This document shows, piece after piece, positions 29,601-37,143 of a stretch of 64,000 nucleotides of DNA. This DNA comes from Nitrosomonas supralitoralis. Its GTDB lineage: Bacteria; Pseudomonadota; Gammaproteobacteria; Burkholderiales; Nitrosomonadaceae. The stretch spans positions 62,001-126,000 of the forward strand of contig NZ_PXXU01000002.1 in assembly GCF_003011925.2 (NCBI RefSeq). Reading direction: 5' to 3'. The notes beneath the pieces were generated by a model. The model ran no database searches and was not told where the DNA came from. It saw only the letters and a list, made by a program, of their open reading frames with translations. The translations under genes were made by a program, and so were the position numbers. Positions within the stretch are counted from its first letter, which is position 1; the number at the start of each line of letters is the position of its first letter.

Positions 29601-30629
29601 GATCTTGGTAATAATATCGCTGGCAGATAGACCGGACAGCAATACTAACTGGACCTTACCCACAGAATCTTTAAATTGCGTGCTGTTCTGTAATTCATAA
29701 AGATTGGTATAAAATTTGTCACGATTACCCGCTTCCGTGTTCTGATTGTCACCCAGCACCATGTTGCCATCCGCAGGATTTAGTAAAATAGTGCGTAAGG
29801 CATCAAGCGCGGATTCAAGCGTTTTGCTGTTGGATGCCCCAGTTATATCCTTGGTCGAACCAAAAGCATCGATAAGTTTGCTCAGTTGCTCTTGATTCAG
29901 ACTGGACGTCAGTTGGGAATAGGCTGAATAAACAGCCAAAGCATCGGTTAGCAGACTAATGCTATGATTATTGGCCGATGCCTCAGTTTGAATACTGACA
30001 GGTGAACCAAGCTGATAACCTAAACCTGCTATGATGGGAAAGCCCTCGGAACCGCGTATGTTCCAAATGTTATCAGTTGCTATGCTGCTTATGCCGAGAA
30101 CATCACTCACCGCATCCGCCAAATTACCCTGCAAACCACTGACTCCTGGTGCATTGTAGAGATAAGCATCCGTAACTTGTGAATAGCTTTGCTTGACAGC
30201 TGCGGCCAAATATCCTCCCAAGCTGTGCCCGCTAACAGTAAAATTCTGATCTTGTAGTACATTTGGATCACTCAACCAAGCATCTATCTGTAACTTGAGT
30301 GCAATAAATTGAGGATTGAGAATTGGTGGTATCGCTGAAGATAATATTCCATCAATGAACAAATCATTAACCGCAAACTCTGTTCCACGTATCGCAAGAT
30401 ATTTAGCGCCACCCTCTTTTTCCTCAAAAACCGTGGCTGATACTCCAGTGACTAGATCAATGTATTGCGCTGCGATTTGCCAGTCTTTGACGAATACGGC
30501 TGCTTGGGACATGGGCATGTCAGCACCACTTTCAGTTAATTCATTAATTGCTATTCTTTTACCCAGGAATACTCCATACGCTGCTTGAGCAAGTTCAGCT
30601 TGTGAATAATACATAATAATATTACTCAT
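23628..30629 (-). CDS. Giant RTX calcium-binding protein with N-terminal class 3 lipase domain
   Basis: A 2333-residue, acidic protein. Residues 60-240 form an alpha/beta-hydrolase lipase: serine 136 in SGHSLGGYL, an acidic residue after YNAPG, and the likely histidine 222 in NNHSISLL. From about residue 470 to 2200 there are many blocks of the calcium-binding nonapeptide GGxGxDxUx (for example GGGGDDTLKGLEGNDYLEGG), separated by hemolysin-related domains that end in segments like LTIIGTSDTLTIQNYL. A He_PIG/cadherin-like domain lies near 1890-1990 (FIDPDGDALTYSATQVDGN, FSGTPSS). There is no Sec signal, so export by a type I system through an uncleaved C-terminal signal is expected; no such transporter is in the window. 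It starts inside the stop of the upstream gene (ATGA). Confidence 0.9.
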   Translation of the reverse strand: MSNIIMYYSQAELAQAAYGVFLGKRIAINELTESGADMPMSQAAVFVKDWQIAAQYIDLVTGVSATVFEEKEGGAKYLAIRGTEFAVNDLFIDGILSSAIPPILNPQFIALKLQIDAWLSDPNVLQDQNFTVSGHSLGGYLAAAVKQSYSQVTDAYLYNAPGVSGLQGNLADAVSDVLGISSIATDNIWNIRGSEGFPIIAGLGYQLGSPVSIQTEASANNHSISLLTDALAVYSAYSQLTSSLNQEQLSKLIDAFGSTKDITGASNSKTLESALDALRTILLNPADGNMVLGDNQNTEAGNRDKFYTNLYELQNSTQFKDSVGKVQLVLLSGLSASDIITKIESDSQQGLAARFALVALNPFILEGANIDYGVFNSNGALDRFSPESGTGALTSSYLVDRMTMLLRKNWFNIEDKNPLDSTVAFSSSNHSYQNINDYYEDVATSYKISQGELSGSTPRYFFGGDDADNPAASAVEDHLYGGGGDDTLKGLEGNDYLEGGVGFDTYIINPGDGTDTVLDIDGVGIVQFGNMIAQGINGVTDSKDWIKIGDAWMDQKNNLIYLRVAQDNGTYDLFVSFVGSDDSARVRIKNWSDGKLGVALGDNVLAEAPVLDRIFLGDLKPDDPIDFDELGNVIVGTEEEPDREDVLYGSTENDHIRSLGGDDEVDGKEGKDRIEGGSGEDILAGGIDDDVILGGTESDIIRGQLNNDRLYAETEHTLTAAYILSRTQAGNGERGDLLDGGVGNDTLIGDAGDDILMGGAGNDVLLGLGGDDTIESDRNVESADRDWKINRETNTEDNVITYSRKYNFSVSLAEVAMTIGGDDVISSGAGRDWIFAGGGNDFIDAGADDDVIFGETGNDTILGQDGDDLIVGDSHHSELEASLHGSDYLSGGNGDDKLIGGGGSDYLVGGEGSDVLIGDEAGISLQYQGDDFLDGGAGSDQLFGGGGNDTLVGGAGGDELYGGAGDDIYIDIEEGDLINDLEGNNIILLADTATNDILSASMVKLSSEAQDSLTNSSAISPDTLSSVSWVGNSSILRITLRNGGVLDLQDALYGMDAQIQFNHGSDSINLETWVSDNLRETVVLNLSSIKSRSGKSIVQAYGGAGADLIQGSINNDTLKGHGGDDYLLGGVGDDLIVGGEGNDVLFGQAGSDILLGGIGADHYTGGSGADIYVFNRGDGADSIASANSEDAADDEVHLGVNVDASDLRFFKLADGSLLMRIDGSQDSILFQNWFTQGPNVAALRLNDNSLISASDMSALAANIFGGTMGDDVLIGTTADDHIEGYAGNDILDGNAGNDLLVGGDGNDTYLFGWNSLGSDTVMESSAGTSIVVLTEGTLLADLRHERTGNDLALSLRGGGATLTIKDYYVSQNIWVIHAENNIMVDMADWLAWPAPAIDIVQLRADFLDAVRVQWANDLLNNTSDSHYGLYAREDDITYRANLVTAYEADIVVQRFTLIENFSDAPTIQRQSYSSDSSVSSIDIFDVSSATFPLVSSSGAQQFIPIHEWYKFYNQGLPLGVASINGMTLVYENDVIIGFITNNQSSTLPDEIQHYWQTTKTVNTQIERIQGGDSDNTIEGYRNGRFSDEISIIDGGGGNDILYSPGIPWLSNEVAYFTDTESRIGGFSYGNSGNDALYGGYYKDTLVGGDGDDFLNGSFSQDTYVMFIGELGVDTIWDTGTQLAHWWDYSNNSTYANLALEFKPIAQDLLLLEGISQEDIAFSWGERVVEGIRERNEFEDVLYTQTMHATLTVTWTDGGVEIVLPNSTDLPGMGLERIQFGNGTIMTMAELIVLAGPVPTLNPQEMNNNINGKSDGDVIYGEGGDDTINGGTGDDFLNGGAGNDFMTGGAGNDTYLFGKDFGQDTINSYDTVIGKVDVVQFNYGVTPDEVCASRSGDNLVLTIIGTSDTLTIQNYLANNGATPFSVEQIRFNEDGTVWDFAMVQPKLEHNQAPKLQAALSDQATVTGEHFNYIMNPNAFIDPDGDALTYSATQVDGNSLPSWLSFDTATRTFSGTPSSSELLSVIVTATDSGNLAVSDNFDINVSDRDMIVNGTPGSDTLNGEGGNDILNGLAGNDVLNGNAGNDRLDGGSGIDTMIGGAGDDTYSVNSVRDIVVENFNNGNDTVVTSVSYVLGANLENLTLSGASAIIGVGNSAANRIDGGATSNILWGRAGDDVLLGGGGADSLFGDIGDDSLDGGLGKDLLVGGEGNDTYLFGRGYGKDVVVESGPVAGTLDKVMFLPSISPDQIWFQHVGNNLEVSIIGSNDKLVIKDWYLSPNAHIEQFQTADGLMIWNSQVENLVTAMADLEPPEFGHTILSPVYETTLNPLISALWV

Positions 30630-31111
30630 CCTTCAATCTCCCTACCTGATTTAATAAAGATTCTGTGCATTAAAATATATTCATTTATTTCCAATTCAGG
30701 ACATCGATATGACGAAGGCGCCCAAGGTCCTGGCAAATCGCCACCAACCCTGCTATATAAAACAAATTCGCCCAATAATTTCATATCCGACTTTCTGATG
30801 ATCTTGAAATGATTCTGCCTAATAGCAACTTCATGCGGACCTTGTTCCGAATCTCTTTTTTTATAGTTGTGCCTATCCCATTTAAAGATATACTCCAACC
30901 CTAATGCATCCTCGCCTTGAGTAGGTCGATAAAAATTTATTTGACCATGCTTATCAAACTTATCCGGCGGTAGTTTTACCGTTTCGTACACTCTGATGCC
31001 CCCGTCGATCGCGCATAAGCGATCCACTTCCCTGTCCAATCTGGCTTTTTCTGAAAAAAATACTGCATAAATAATCAATGAAATAAGCAGGAGCAAGAGA
31101 ACTTTTTTCAT
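30626..31111 (-). CDS. Small membrane-anchored protein coupled to the RTX lipase
   Basis: A 161-residue protein from the ATG at 31111. The frame is open to 31189, but MKKVLLLLLISLIIYAVFF is the natural beginning: a signal anchor followed by a periplasmic domain. Recognisable parts are RLCAIDGGIRVYETVKLP and PGPWAPSSYRCPEL, with two cysteines that may pair. The stop codon overlaps the lipase start by four bases, so the two are translationally coupled. I do not recognise a characterised family. It could be a foldase, an immunity-like protein or a secretion helper for the lipase; these are inferences from coupling only. Confidence 0.6.
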   Translation of the reverse strand: MKKVLLLLLISLIIYAVFFSEKARLDREVDRLCAIDGGIRVYETVKLPPDKFDKHGQINFYRPTQGEDALGLEYIFKWDRHNYKKRDSEQGPHEVAIRQNHFKIIRKSDMKLLGEFVLYSRVGGDLPGPWAPSSYRCPELEINEYILMHRIFIKSGREIEG

Positions 31112-31620
31112 GCGGCAGGTCACTTTATGTTTGAAGTCAATTAATCCAGCGCGAGGTCTTATTACATTAGTACTTAATAAATTGAACAAGAATTAATTTT
31201 TTAGTTTGATCGTATAACCCGAATCAATCTCAGGCGACGCACTCTGTCATTGTTAAAAATGAAAGATATTTCTTATAGTCACATATACAAAAAATAAAAC
31301 AGGCATCTTCTTAAGTATCTCTGATAGCTGGTTTAACTTGCGATGGCAAAACTTATTGTGTAATAAATTTTATAGTTTGTTATGTAAGATATTTCCCATT
31401 ACAATGATTATAATGAATAATTTAATTAAATTACCCCTTTGCTTTACGACAAGGATGCAGCAATACTTTAATATTTTGGGCTATGATTTGCCCCGTGTTG
31501 AGATTGGCAAAGTAGTGTCTTGAACTCACGGTTTTCCAGAGACTTTATTGCTTGAAATGGTAGAGTTATGAGGTATGCTGATTTTCATGGAGGACGAAGT
31601 TTTAAAAAATAAGGAGATGA
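31112..31620. other. Gap between the lipase operon and an IS3 remnant
   Basis: About 510 AT-rich bases. It must contain the promoter of the minus-strand lipase operon. No coding sequence was recognised. GGAGATGA just before 31620 probably belongs to the remains of the IS3 orfA start. Confidence 0.4.
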
Positions 31621-31621
31621 A

Positions 31622-32409
31622 ATGAAGGATGGAGATAGAATAATCCTGCACACAATATAATCAGGCATTTAAGGTGAAATCAGTTAAGTTTTTAAAAGAA
31701 AGTGGATTAACTTGGGCTGAGGTAGCAAAAGTCTGTCTTTACCGAAAGGAACATTAACGAATTGGGTTGATGCTGACAAACGAGAAGAGCTCGCAGTGGA
31801 AGGTAAGCATCAGAAGGCCTCTGACTGAAGTTGATTTAGAGCTATCCAGAGTTAAGCAAGAATTAGCACAAATAATTTATCGGTTGCGCCCAATATTCTG
31901 AACCGGGAATGTGCTGTTAACGTACCTGGTAAAGTGTGAGTCAGTGACATCATTTACATCCCTACAAACGCAGGTTGGTTGTAATTGGCTGGCCTAATTG
32001 ATCTGTTTAATGAGAGCTGGTTGGTTATGTCATTAATGAAAGAATGGCTAAGGATCTGGTAATACAAGATTTTTTTTCGCAACAGTAAGCAAATTCCCTG
32101 CTCACTCAGATCAAGGTGGGTAATACTGTGCGCATGATTACCAGAGTTTATTGCAACAATTTGGCATGATCGCATCCATGAGTCGTAAGGGTGATTGCTA
32201 TGATAATGCACCGATGGAATGCTTCTGGGGGATACTTAAAACCGCGCTGGTACATCATAGAAGATTCTAAACACAGCAACCAGCCATTCAGGAGATTACC
32301 GAATATATATTGAAATCTTCTATAACCGGCAGAGAAAACTGAAAATGCCGGGCTATTTGTCACCAGCACAATTTACGCAGCAAAACTATGCAAATATGCT
32401 TGCTGTTTA
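31622..32409 (+). pseudogene. Decayed IS3-family transposase (orfA and orfB remains)
   Basis: Translating in pieces recovers an OrfA-like helix-turn-helix (FKVKSVKFLKESGLTWAEVAK, then GTLTNWVDADKREELAVEG and LTEVDLELSRVKQELAQ) followed by the OrfB integrase core (IPTNAGWL, LAGLIDLFN, GMIASMSRKGDCYDNAPME, AIQEITEYI, GYLSPAQFTQQNYANMLAV), ending in TAA at 32407-32409. The pieces lie in different frames with several stops, and the middle of OrfB is missing or scrambled, so no active transposase is made. Clear terminal inverted repeats could not be identified. It marks an old insertion beside the RTX lipase operon. Confidence 0.85.
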
Positions 32410-32601
32410 AGCCGATGAACTTTATTTCTGACAGCACATATAAGATTGCAAGTTCGCAGATTCAGCATGCGGTTGTGCCGATTTTTACTTGGGTTGATTA
32501 AATTGTTGAGAGAACTTAGTGTGCAAAATTGAATAATCTGCCTAATATTTGATGTGGCATACCATTCGTCACTAAAAGAGATCAAATCCAAGCCTCCCCC
32601 G

Positions 32602-32625
32602 CCCGGCCTAACTGGTTAGGCCGGG
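32602..32625. repeat. Strong palindromic hairpin
   Basis: CCCGGCCTAAC (32602-32612) and GTTAGGCCGGG (32615-32625) form an 11-base-pair stem separated by TG. The sequence after it is TTAAAAAACC, without a T-run, so it is not a standard terminator on the plus strand. It lies 80 bases downstream of the stop of the minus-strand exported protein (32705), where it may end or protect that transcript. It could also be a small mobile palindrome. Confidence 0.6.
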
Positions 32626-32704
32626 TTAAAAAACCAAGGTTATTTCAACAGCTTGTTTGATTTGCTGCAAAACTGAAATCAAAAGGGATATCGAGAGACA
32701 GGAA

Positions 32705-33097
32705 TTATTGTGCTGTTACTGCGCCGATATTAACTTCTGCGTTATTAAATGGCAGATCTTGTTGCACCGCCGCTATTTTTCTATGTAGTTCTGCTTCTTG
32801 CAAACCTGCAGCTAATTCTTTCTTATACTCGCGAATATTGGCTTGCAAATGTGATTTAAGATCTTGTCCTGCCCTACCATAGTAATATGGATGGTCTTCA
32901 TAATCTTTCAGTTTTTGCTGATTGATTTCCAATTTTCCAGAAACCTCTTTCGCAAAATCTTCATAGTAAGTTGCCCATGCGGCGTGATCGTTCGGATTAA
33001 TACTGCTTGGAGTTGCCGGTGCTTCGGCAAATGCTGAGGATACAAAAAAACTAAAAGTCACCAATGCTACGATTTTGGTTATTTTGAGGGTGTTCAT
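32705..33097 (-). CDS. Small exported protein of unknown function
   Basis: A 130-residue protein with a Sec signal peptide (MNTLKITKIVALVTFSFF, cleavage expected after SSAFA). The mature part is helical, charged and ends NNAEVNIGAVTAQ; PYYYGRAGQDLKSHLQANI is its most distinctive stretch. AAGGGG precedes the ATG, so translation is likely. No domain was recognised. It lies between two IS3-derived fragments (31622-32409 and about 33700-33792), both in plus orientation. Confidence 0.65.
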   Translation of the reverse strand: MNTLKITKIVALVTFSFFVSSAFAEAPATPSSINPNDHAAWATYYEDFAKEVSGKLEINQQKLKDYEDHPYYYGRAGQDLKSHLQANIREYKKELAAGLQEAELHRKIAAVQQDLPFNNAEVNIGAVTAQ

Positions 33098-33558
33098 GAT
33101 ATAAGCCCCTTAAAAAAATATTTTGATGTTGCTATCTTAATGATCAAAACGCGAAACGTATATTGGGGAAACTCTGGTTTTTAACTAAAGGAAACCACTA
33201 GCAACTTATTGAGAGAAAAGATTATTAGTAGTCTGGTGCAGAAACGTGCGCTAAACAACAAGTTGCTGAGATAAAGACAACGTGAATAAATTTGCATCAC
33301 ATTATTATTCTGGCTAACAATGTTGAAATTCCGCAACACATTCATACCTGGCAGAATCCCTAGGCATATTAGGCATAATGGTTACTATCAACATTGATAG
33401 ATCGGAATTTGCTGTATAAGCTTTGACGTGACCATGAGCAGTTGTTACAAGGCGGAGTCTTTTGCTAAGCAATTTAATGCACCGGAACCGGCGTGCGAGA
33501 CAGCGATTAATGATTCTCAGGAATGCATTATCGAACTTCAAACTTAGTGAGATGAATA
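33098..33558. other. Gap between two small exported-protein genes
   Basis: 461 bases. It holds the promoter of the minus-strand exported protein. A 37-codon open frame at 33434-33547 (MSSCYKAESFAKQF...) ends just before the lipoprotein start but has no ribosome site; it may be a remnant. Nothing else was recognised. Confidence 0.4.
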
Positions 33559-33711
33559 ATGCGTACGAAAATTATTGTGGTTATATTACTGATTCTTTCG
33601 GTCGTGTCTGGCTGTGCGACTAATCAATTTTCCAGTCGATCCAGACAAAATGATGAGTGTGCCTTATCAGGAAGGGCGTTCTTCTACTCCTGCATCAGTC
33701 GAAGGAAGTAA
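33559..33711 (+). CDS. Small lipoprotein, perhaps truncated by an IS fragment
   Basis: A 50-codon frame from the ATG at 33559. The N-terminus MRTKIIVVILLILSVVSGC is a lipoprotein signal with lipobox VSGC (cysteine 19). The mature part is only about 31 residues. A weak GAG lies upstream of the start. The last codons run into sequence that resembles the 3' part of the IS3 orfB remnant (the frame AAA AGA TTC AAA ACA from 33711 on), so the original gene may have been longer. Function unknown. Confidence 0.45.
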   Translation: MRTKIIVVILLILSVVSGCATNQFSSRSRQNDECALSGRAFFYSCISRRK

Positions 33712-33792
33712 AAGATTCAAAACATGACAGCAAGCCATTCAGGAGATTACCGAGTGTATAAATATTTTATTTAACCACCAGAGAAAAGAAGT
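33700..33792 (+). pseudogene. Second IS3 orfB 3'-terminal fragment
   Basis: CAAGCCATTCAGGAGATTAC here is almost the same as CAGCCATTCAGGAGATTACC in the IS3 remnant at about 32280-32300, in the same orientation. Translation gives KRFKT, stop, QQAIQEITE and NHQRKE, matching the OrfB tail HHRRFKTQQ-AIQEITEYI-NRQRK. Only about 90 bases are left. It abuts the IS6 remnant on its right. Confidence 0.75.
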
Positions 33793-34098
33793 TTGATCCG
33801 CTTGACCGACAGCTCGATACAAATATTTTCACTATCCTGTGACGCTGATGCGCGTTTCGTCCATACGTCAACTCGTGCCCACCGAACGCTTGCATTGCCG
33901 GAAGTCTTAATCCAGCAACTGTGTGTACTGGAGCACCCAGCGATTCGGACCGGAATGATAAACCGTAATACCTTGTTCCTGCATCATTTCTTACAATTTC
34001 TGGTAGTTAATAATATAAGCTACATACTAGCGGATACCCCATCTCGGCGGAATCTCAAACTGTGCGATAGAACCTCGCAAAGTGAGAAAACGACGCAT
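33790..34098 (-). pseudogene. Decayed IS6-family transposase, N-terminal half
   Basis: On the minus strand, starting at the ATG 34098, pieces read MRRFLTLRG, then YVAYIINYQKL, EMMQEQGITVYHSGPNRW, VLQYTQLLD, FRQCKRSVGTS, RMDETRISVTG and KYLYRAVGQADQ. This is the start, zinc-finger/helix region and first catalytic aspartate (MDET) of an IS6/IS26-type transposase. Stops and frame changes interrupt it, and the second half with the remaining acidic residues is gone, where it meets the IS3 fragment. It is inactive. Confidence 0.75.
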
Positions 34099-34247
34099 CC
34101 CAACAGACCGCTCTACAAAACTAATCCGCTACAGCACCGCGAATTCCGGATAGTTCATGCCTAAAGCAATCAGGAAGTCGGAAGCAACATCGATGATGAC
34201 TGGCGAGGGTGCGCCGGAGCCCTCAGAACATGACAACCGCTCGCGCA

Positions 34248-34281
34248 TAAACTGGGTTAAGTGCTGACGAAACCCAGTTTA
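34248..34281. terminator. Hairpin downstream of glpF
   Basis: TAAACTGGGTT (34248-34258) and AACCCAGTTTA (34271-34281) form a perfect 11-base-pair stem with a 12-base loop, starting 18 bases after the glpF stop on the minus strand. There is no T-run after it in the direction of glpF, so it may act as a transcript end or a stabilising structure. Confidence 0.5.
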
Positions 34282-34298
34282 GACGCATTAACAGAGCC

Positions 34299-35003
34299 TT
34301 ACAGCACCGCATACACCGCAGCAGCAACCAATCCGCCGATAATACCGCCCACTACCGGCACATAGGCATAATCCCAATCGCTATCGCGTTTATTGGCCAT
34401 TGGGAGGATCGCATGCATGATGCGCGGCCCGAGGTCACGGGCTGGATTAACTGCAAAGCCGGTAGGTCCGCCCAGTGACAGACCGATACCAAACAGAAGC
34501 AGAGCAACCGGTAAGGCATCCAACGCGCCCAGGCTGGCATGTGGTGAGACAATCATCATGATGCCCAATACCAGCATGAATGTACCGACTGCTTCAGTAA
34601 TGATGTTATTAATTGGGCTTCTGATCGCTGGCCCGGTGCAAAACGCCGCCAACTGCATATCGGGATCGGTTGTTGCATCAAAATGCTGGCGATAAGTGAT
34701 CCATACCATCAATGCACCTAGCATGGCACCCAGCATTTGTCCCAACGCATATATAGGCACGTCGTTCCACGCAAACTTACCTGCTGCTGCGAGACCGATA
34801 CTGACTGCGGGGTTCAAATGCGCGCCGCTGGAGGCAGCCACCGCATAAACCGCCACGAAAAGCGCAATTCCCCAACCGGCCGCGATGGTTAACCATCCGG
34901 CATTATTGCCTTTGGACTTATTCAGCACGACGTTGGCAACCACGCCATTGCCTAATAATACTAAAATAAAAGTACCAATCAATTCGCCAAGAAAAGGAGT
35001 CAT
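34299..35003 (-). CDS. glpF: Aquaglyceroporin (MIP family, GlpF-like)
   Basis: A 234-residue channel with six membrane helices and the two half-helix NPA motifs: HLNPAVSIGLA (about residue 64) and FAVNPARDLGPR (about 190). The aspartate after the second NPA (NPARD) is the mark of glycerol-conducting members rather than pure water channels. The start at 35003 is chosen because GAGGTGA precedes it by six bases; a GTG at 35012 is unlikely. It passes glycerol or other small neutral solutes across the inner membrane. No glycerol kinase or dehydrogenase is adjacent, so its physiological substrate is open. Confidence 0.88.
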   Translation of the reverse strand: MTPFLGELIGTFILVLLGNGVVANVVLNKSKGNNAGWLTIAAGWGIALFVAVYAVAASSGAHLNPAVSIGLAAAGKFAWNDVPIYALGQMLGAMLGALMVWITYRQHFDATTDPDMQLAAFCTGPAIRSPINNIITEAVGTFMLVLGIMMIVSPHASLGALDALPVALLLFGIGLSLGGPTGFAVNPARDLGPRIMHAILPMANKRDSDWDYAYVPVVGGIIGGLVAAAVYAVL

Positions 35004-35413
35004 ATCAATCACCTCACTATTGAGTTGAACTTCGGACAGCCTTTCCGAGGGCGAGAAAGATTAATAGACTGATTTTGCTTTATAAAAACTTTCTGTCTCT
35101 TTTGAAAGGCGATTTGATTATCACACAAAAACTGCGAGTGAGATATTCAGACGAGATTTACTTTTCCGGTTTGGATTAATATTTAGGTGTTCGCAATAAG
35201 AGATTGATCTGAAGTTGCCATCAAAATAAAATTTAAGGAGATTCTGGATAAGCTGCAGTTACTAACCTAAGCATATTACTGAACTCCGATAAATCAGCAG
35301 ATTAAATTTTTCACCTGGATCAAGTAATACTTCAAAGTGCGCCGCATGACGCTGCGCACTTTGAATACAGGATTAATATGCAACGACTTAGTTTCAGTCG
35401 GCTTTGCAGACAA
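35004..35413. other. Gap between glpF and an exported-protein gene, with a hairpin
   Basis: 410 bases. TTCAAAGTGCGC (35331-35342) and GCGCACTTTGAA (35354-35365) form a perfect 12-base-pair stem with an 11-base loop, 48 bases past the stop of the exported protein on the minus strand; it probably ends that transcript although no T-run follows. The remainder should hold the glpF promoter. Confidence 0.55.
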
Positions 35414-36292
35414 CTAATTGCCGTCTGAACCTGCGGGTACAAAAGCACCATTCCGTCTAACCCAGGATTCATTGGTCACTGTATTGTAGATCGAATCCGC
35501 ATCAGTGTCGAAGCAATCGGACACGAGTTCGTTCGTGGAAGTAGTATTCAGCGCAACCGTAACCGGTGGATTAATGGTCACTCCAGGCAGGCCCTGGAAT
35601 TCACTACCTATGGAAGATGTAATGTCAAAGCACACATCAGAATTAACGATTAAGTTAACCGTTTCGATCGGAACATTCACAGTGCAGTGTTTACTGTTGG
35701 AAAACGAGTTGGCCAATGATTGAAATGGGTTAGGAACATTTGGAATATCAATTTTGATTCCCTCAAATGTCGGTGAATCGTTCGTCGAAATCGTCAACAC
35801 AGAAATCCCGGTTGCGGTGGACTGCTGAGGCGTTGAGCAATAATTGTTGTTGGCGGGTAAGGCCACACAATTTCCGCCTGTATCGATATTGACCACGTTA
35901 CCGCTTTGCGTGTACGAGAATCCAGGAGGCGCATTCGTAGTATCACAACCGGGTATGCTGGCATTTCCTCCACTATCGATGATTTGAGCGATCAATTCCG
36001 GCAATGCCGCGATCCGGGTTGGAGTGGGTCCATACGGTCCGCCTAATACATAAGCGCTATTATCATCCCTGTTCACCCCTGCATAAATGTCAGTCTCCGG
36101 ATAACGCCGGTATAACCAGGGATCTATTTTTTGTGTTACTTGATGGCTTGGAAAAAGATCCGGGTAGGTATTTTCAGCCCAATTCAACAATGTTTCGGTA
36201 TCGCTGTTGATATCAGCCGATGCAAAATGTGCGCTTCCCATAAGAGTAACCGTGCAGGCAGACAGAATCAATTGTTTGATCGATTTGTTCAT
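35414..36292 (-). CDS. Exported protein of unknown function
   Basis: A 292-residue protein with a Sec signal (MNKSIKQLILSACTVTLMGS, cleavage expected after HFASA). Residues 30-110 carry a small domain common in exported betaproteobacterial proteins: LLNWAENTYPDLFPSH, then LYRRYPETDIYAGVN and VLGGPYGPTP. The rest is beta-rich with paired cysteines. No enzymatic motif was seen. It is a single gene on the minus strand, followed by a strong hairpin. Confidence 0.7.
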   Translation of the reverse strand: MNKSIKQLILSACTVTLMGSAHFASADINSDTETLLNWAENTYPDLFPSHQVTQKIDPWLYRRYPETDIYAGVNRDDNSAYVLGGPYGPTPTRIAALPELIAQIIDSGGNASIPGCDTTNAPPGFSYTQSGNVVNIDTGGNCVALPANNNYCSTPQQSTATGISVLTISTNDSPTFEGIKIDIPNVPNPFQSLANSFSNSKHCTVNVPIETVNLIVNSDVCFDITSSIGSEFQGLPGVTINPPVTVALNTTSTNELVSDCFDTDADSIYNTVTNESWVRRNGAFVPAGSDGN

Positions 36293-36525
36293 ATATATTC
36301 TCCTCTTTATTTTTCATATTGTAGTGTGTGAGTTTTTTGAAGCATATCACAGCTCAAATTGACTCTGCGCAGATAGGCTTCACACGTATTTTAGTAAAAC
36401 CACCAGCACTGACATCCAATGCAAGAATAGCGCTCATTAAGCGTGACACAGAAAATGGCAGGCAGAAATGCATACCTCACCAAAAGTCGGAGTAACAGAC
36501 GGGGTTTATGTTAGTTAAAATACGG

Positions 36526-37143
36526 TTAAAGACTTTGCTTTCTCTGGCTTGCCACGAAACTGAGCAGCCCCAATCCAGCTAACAGCATCGCATACGTTTC
36601 TGGTTCGGGAATTGCGGCAGCCAGCGTATCAAATGCAGCGCCACCAAAGATTGCGACATCGCCCTTGGTCGAGTTTGGATTATGCAAGCCGAGTTGTACT
36701 ACTCTTAGAGAATGTGCAATTGTATCCAACCCTGTCACAACTAAAACTCTATTTCCGGTACGATACATATCGTAAGTGCCTACATCGATATTATCGACGA
36801 TGAACCGTGCAAAACCATCGTTATGATCTCCCGCCATAACAAAACCAATGCTATTACTTACGACAGAGAATGTAGTGGTCGCTTCGCTCGTCCCAAGTAT
36901 GCCTGCCGCTGAATTATCAAACAGCCATAATTCACGTATATCCAGCCCTCCTCTGGGGCCATCACCCGAAGTATCCCAGTCAACTCCGCCACGTCCGGCA
37001 TTTTTATATTCAAGAACTGTATTGCCATTAATATTCAAAGGATCGCCACTTCTTTCTGCAGTATCTAACGGTATCCACTCTATCGTTAAGGCTGAGGCGT
37101 GCGAACTGATTAGCATCAACATAATTAACAGTATCCGTATCAT
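36526..37143 (-). CDS. PEP-CTERM sorting domain protein
   Basis: A 205-residue protein from the ATG at 37143, chosen because GGAG lies close upstream and MIRILLIMLMLISSHASA is a proper signal peptide; the frame is open to 37203. The C-terminus has the PEP-CTERM tripartite tag: AIPEPETYAMLLAGLGLLSFV followed by RKQSL, that is PEP, a membrane helix and a basic end. Exosortase (EpsH) recognises this tag and processes the protein to the surface or the exopolysaccharide matrix, so the genome should encode an exosortase outside this window. The central domain is beta-rich and unassigned. Confidence 0.85.
   Translation of the reverse strand: MIRILLIMLMLISSHASALTIEWIPLDTAERSGDPLNINGNTVLEYKNAGRGGVDWDTSGDGPRGGLDIRELWLFDNSAAGILGTSEATTTFSVVSNSIGFVMAGDHNDGFARFIVDNIDVGTYDMYRTGNRVLVVTGLDTIAHSLRVVQLGLHNPNSTKGDVAIFGGAAFDTLAAAIPEPETYAMLLAGLGLLSFVASQRKQSL

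Noticed and set aside
33793..34164. A 123-codon plus-strand open frame
   Set aside because: The minus strand of the same DNA gives recognisable IS6 transposase pieces, so this frame is a shadow of a pseudogene.
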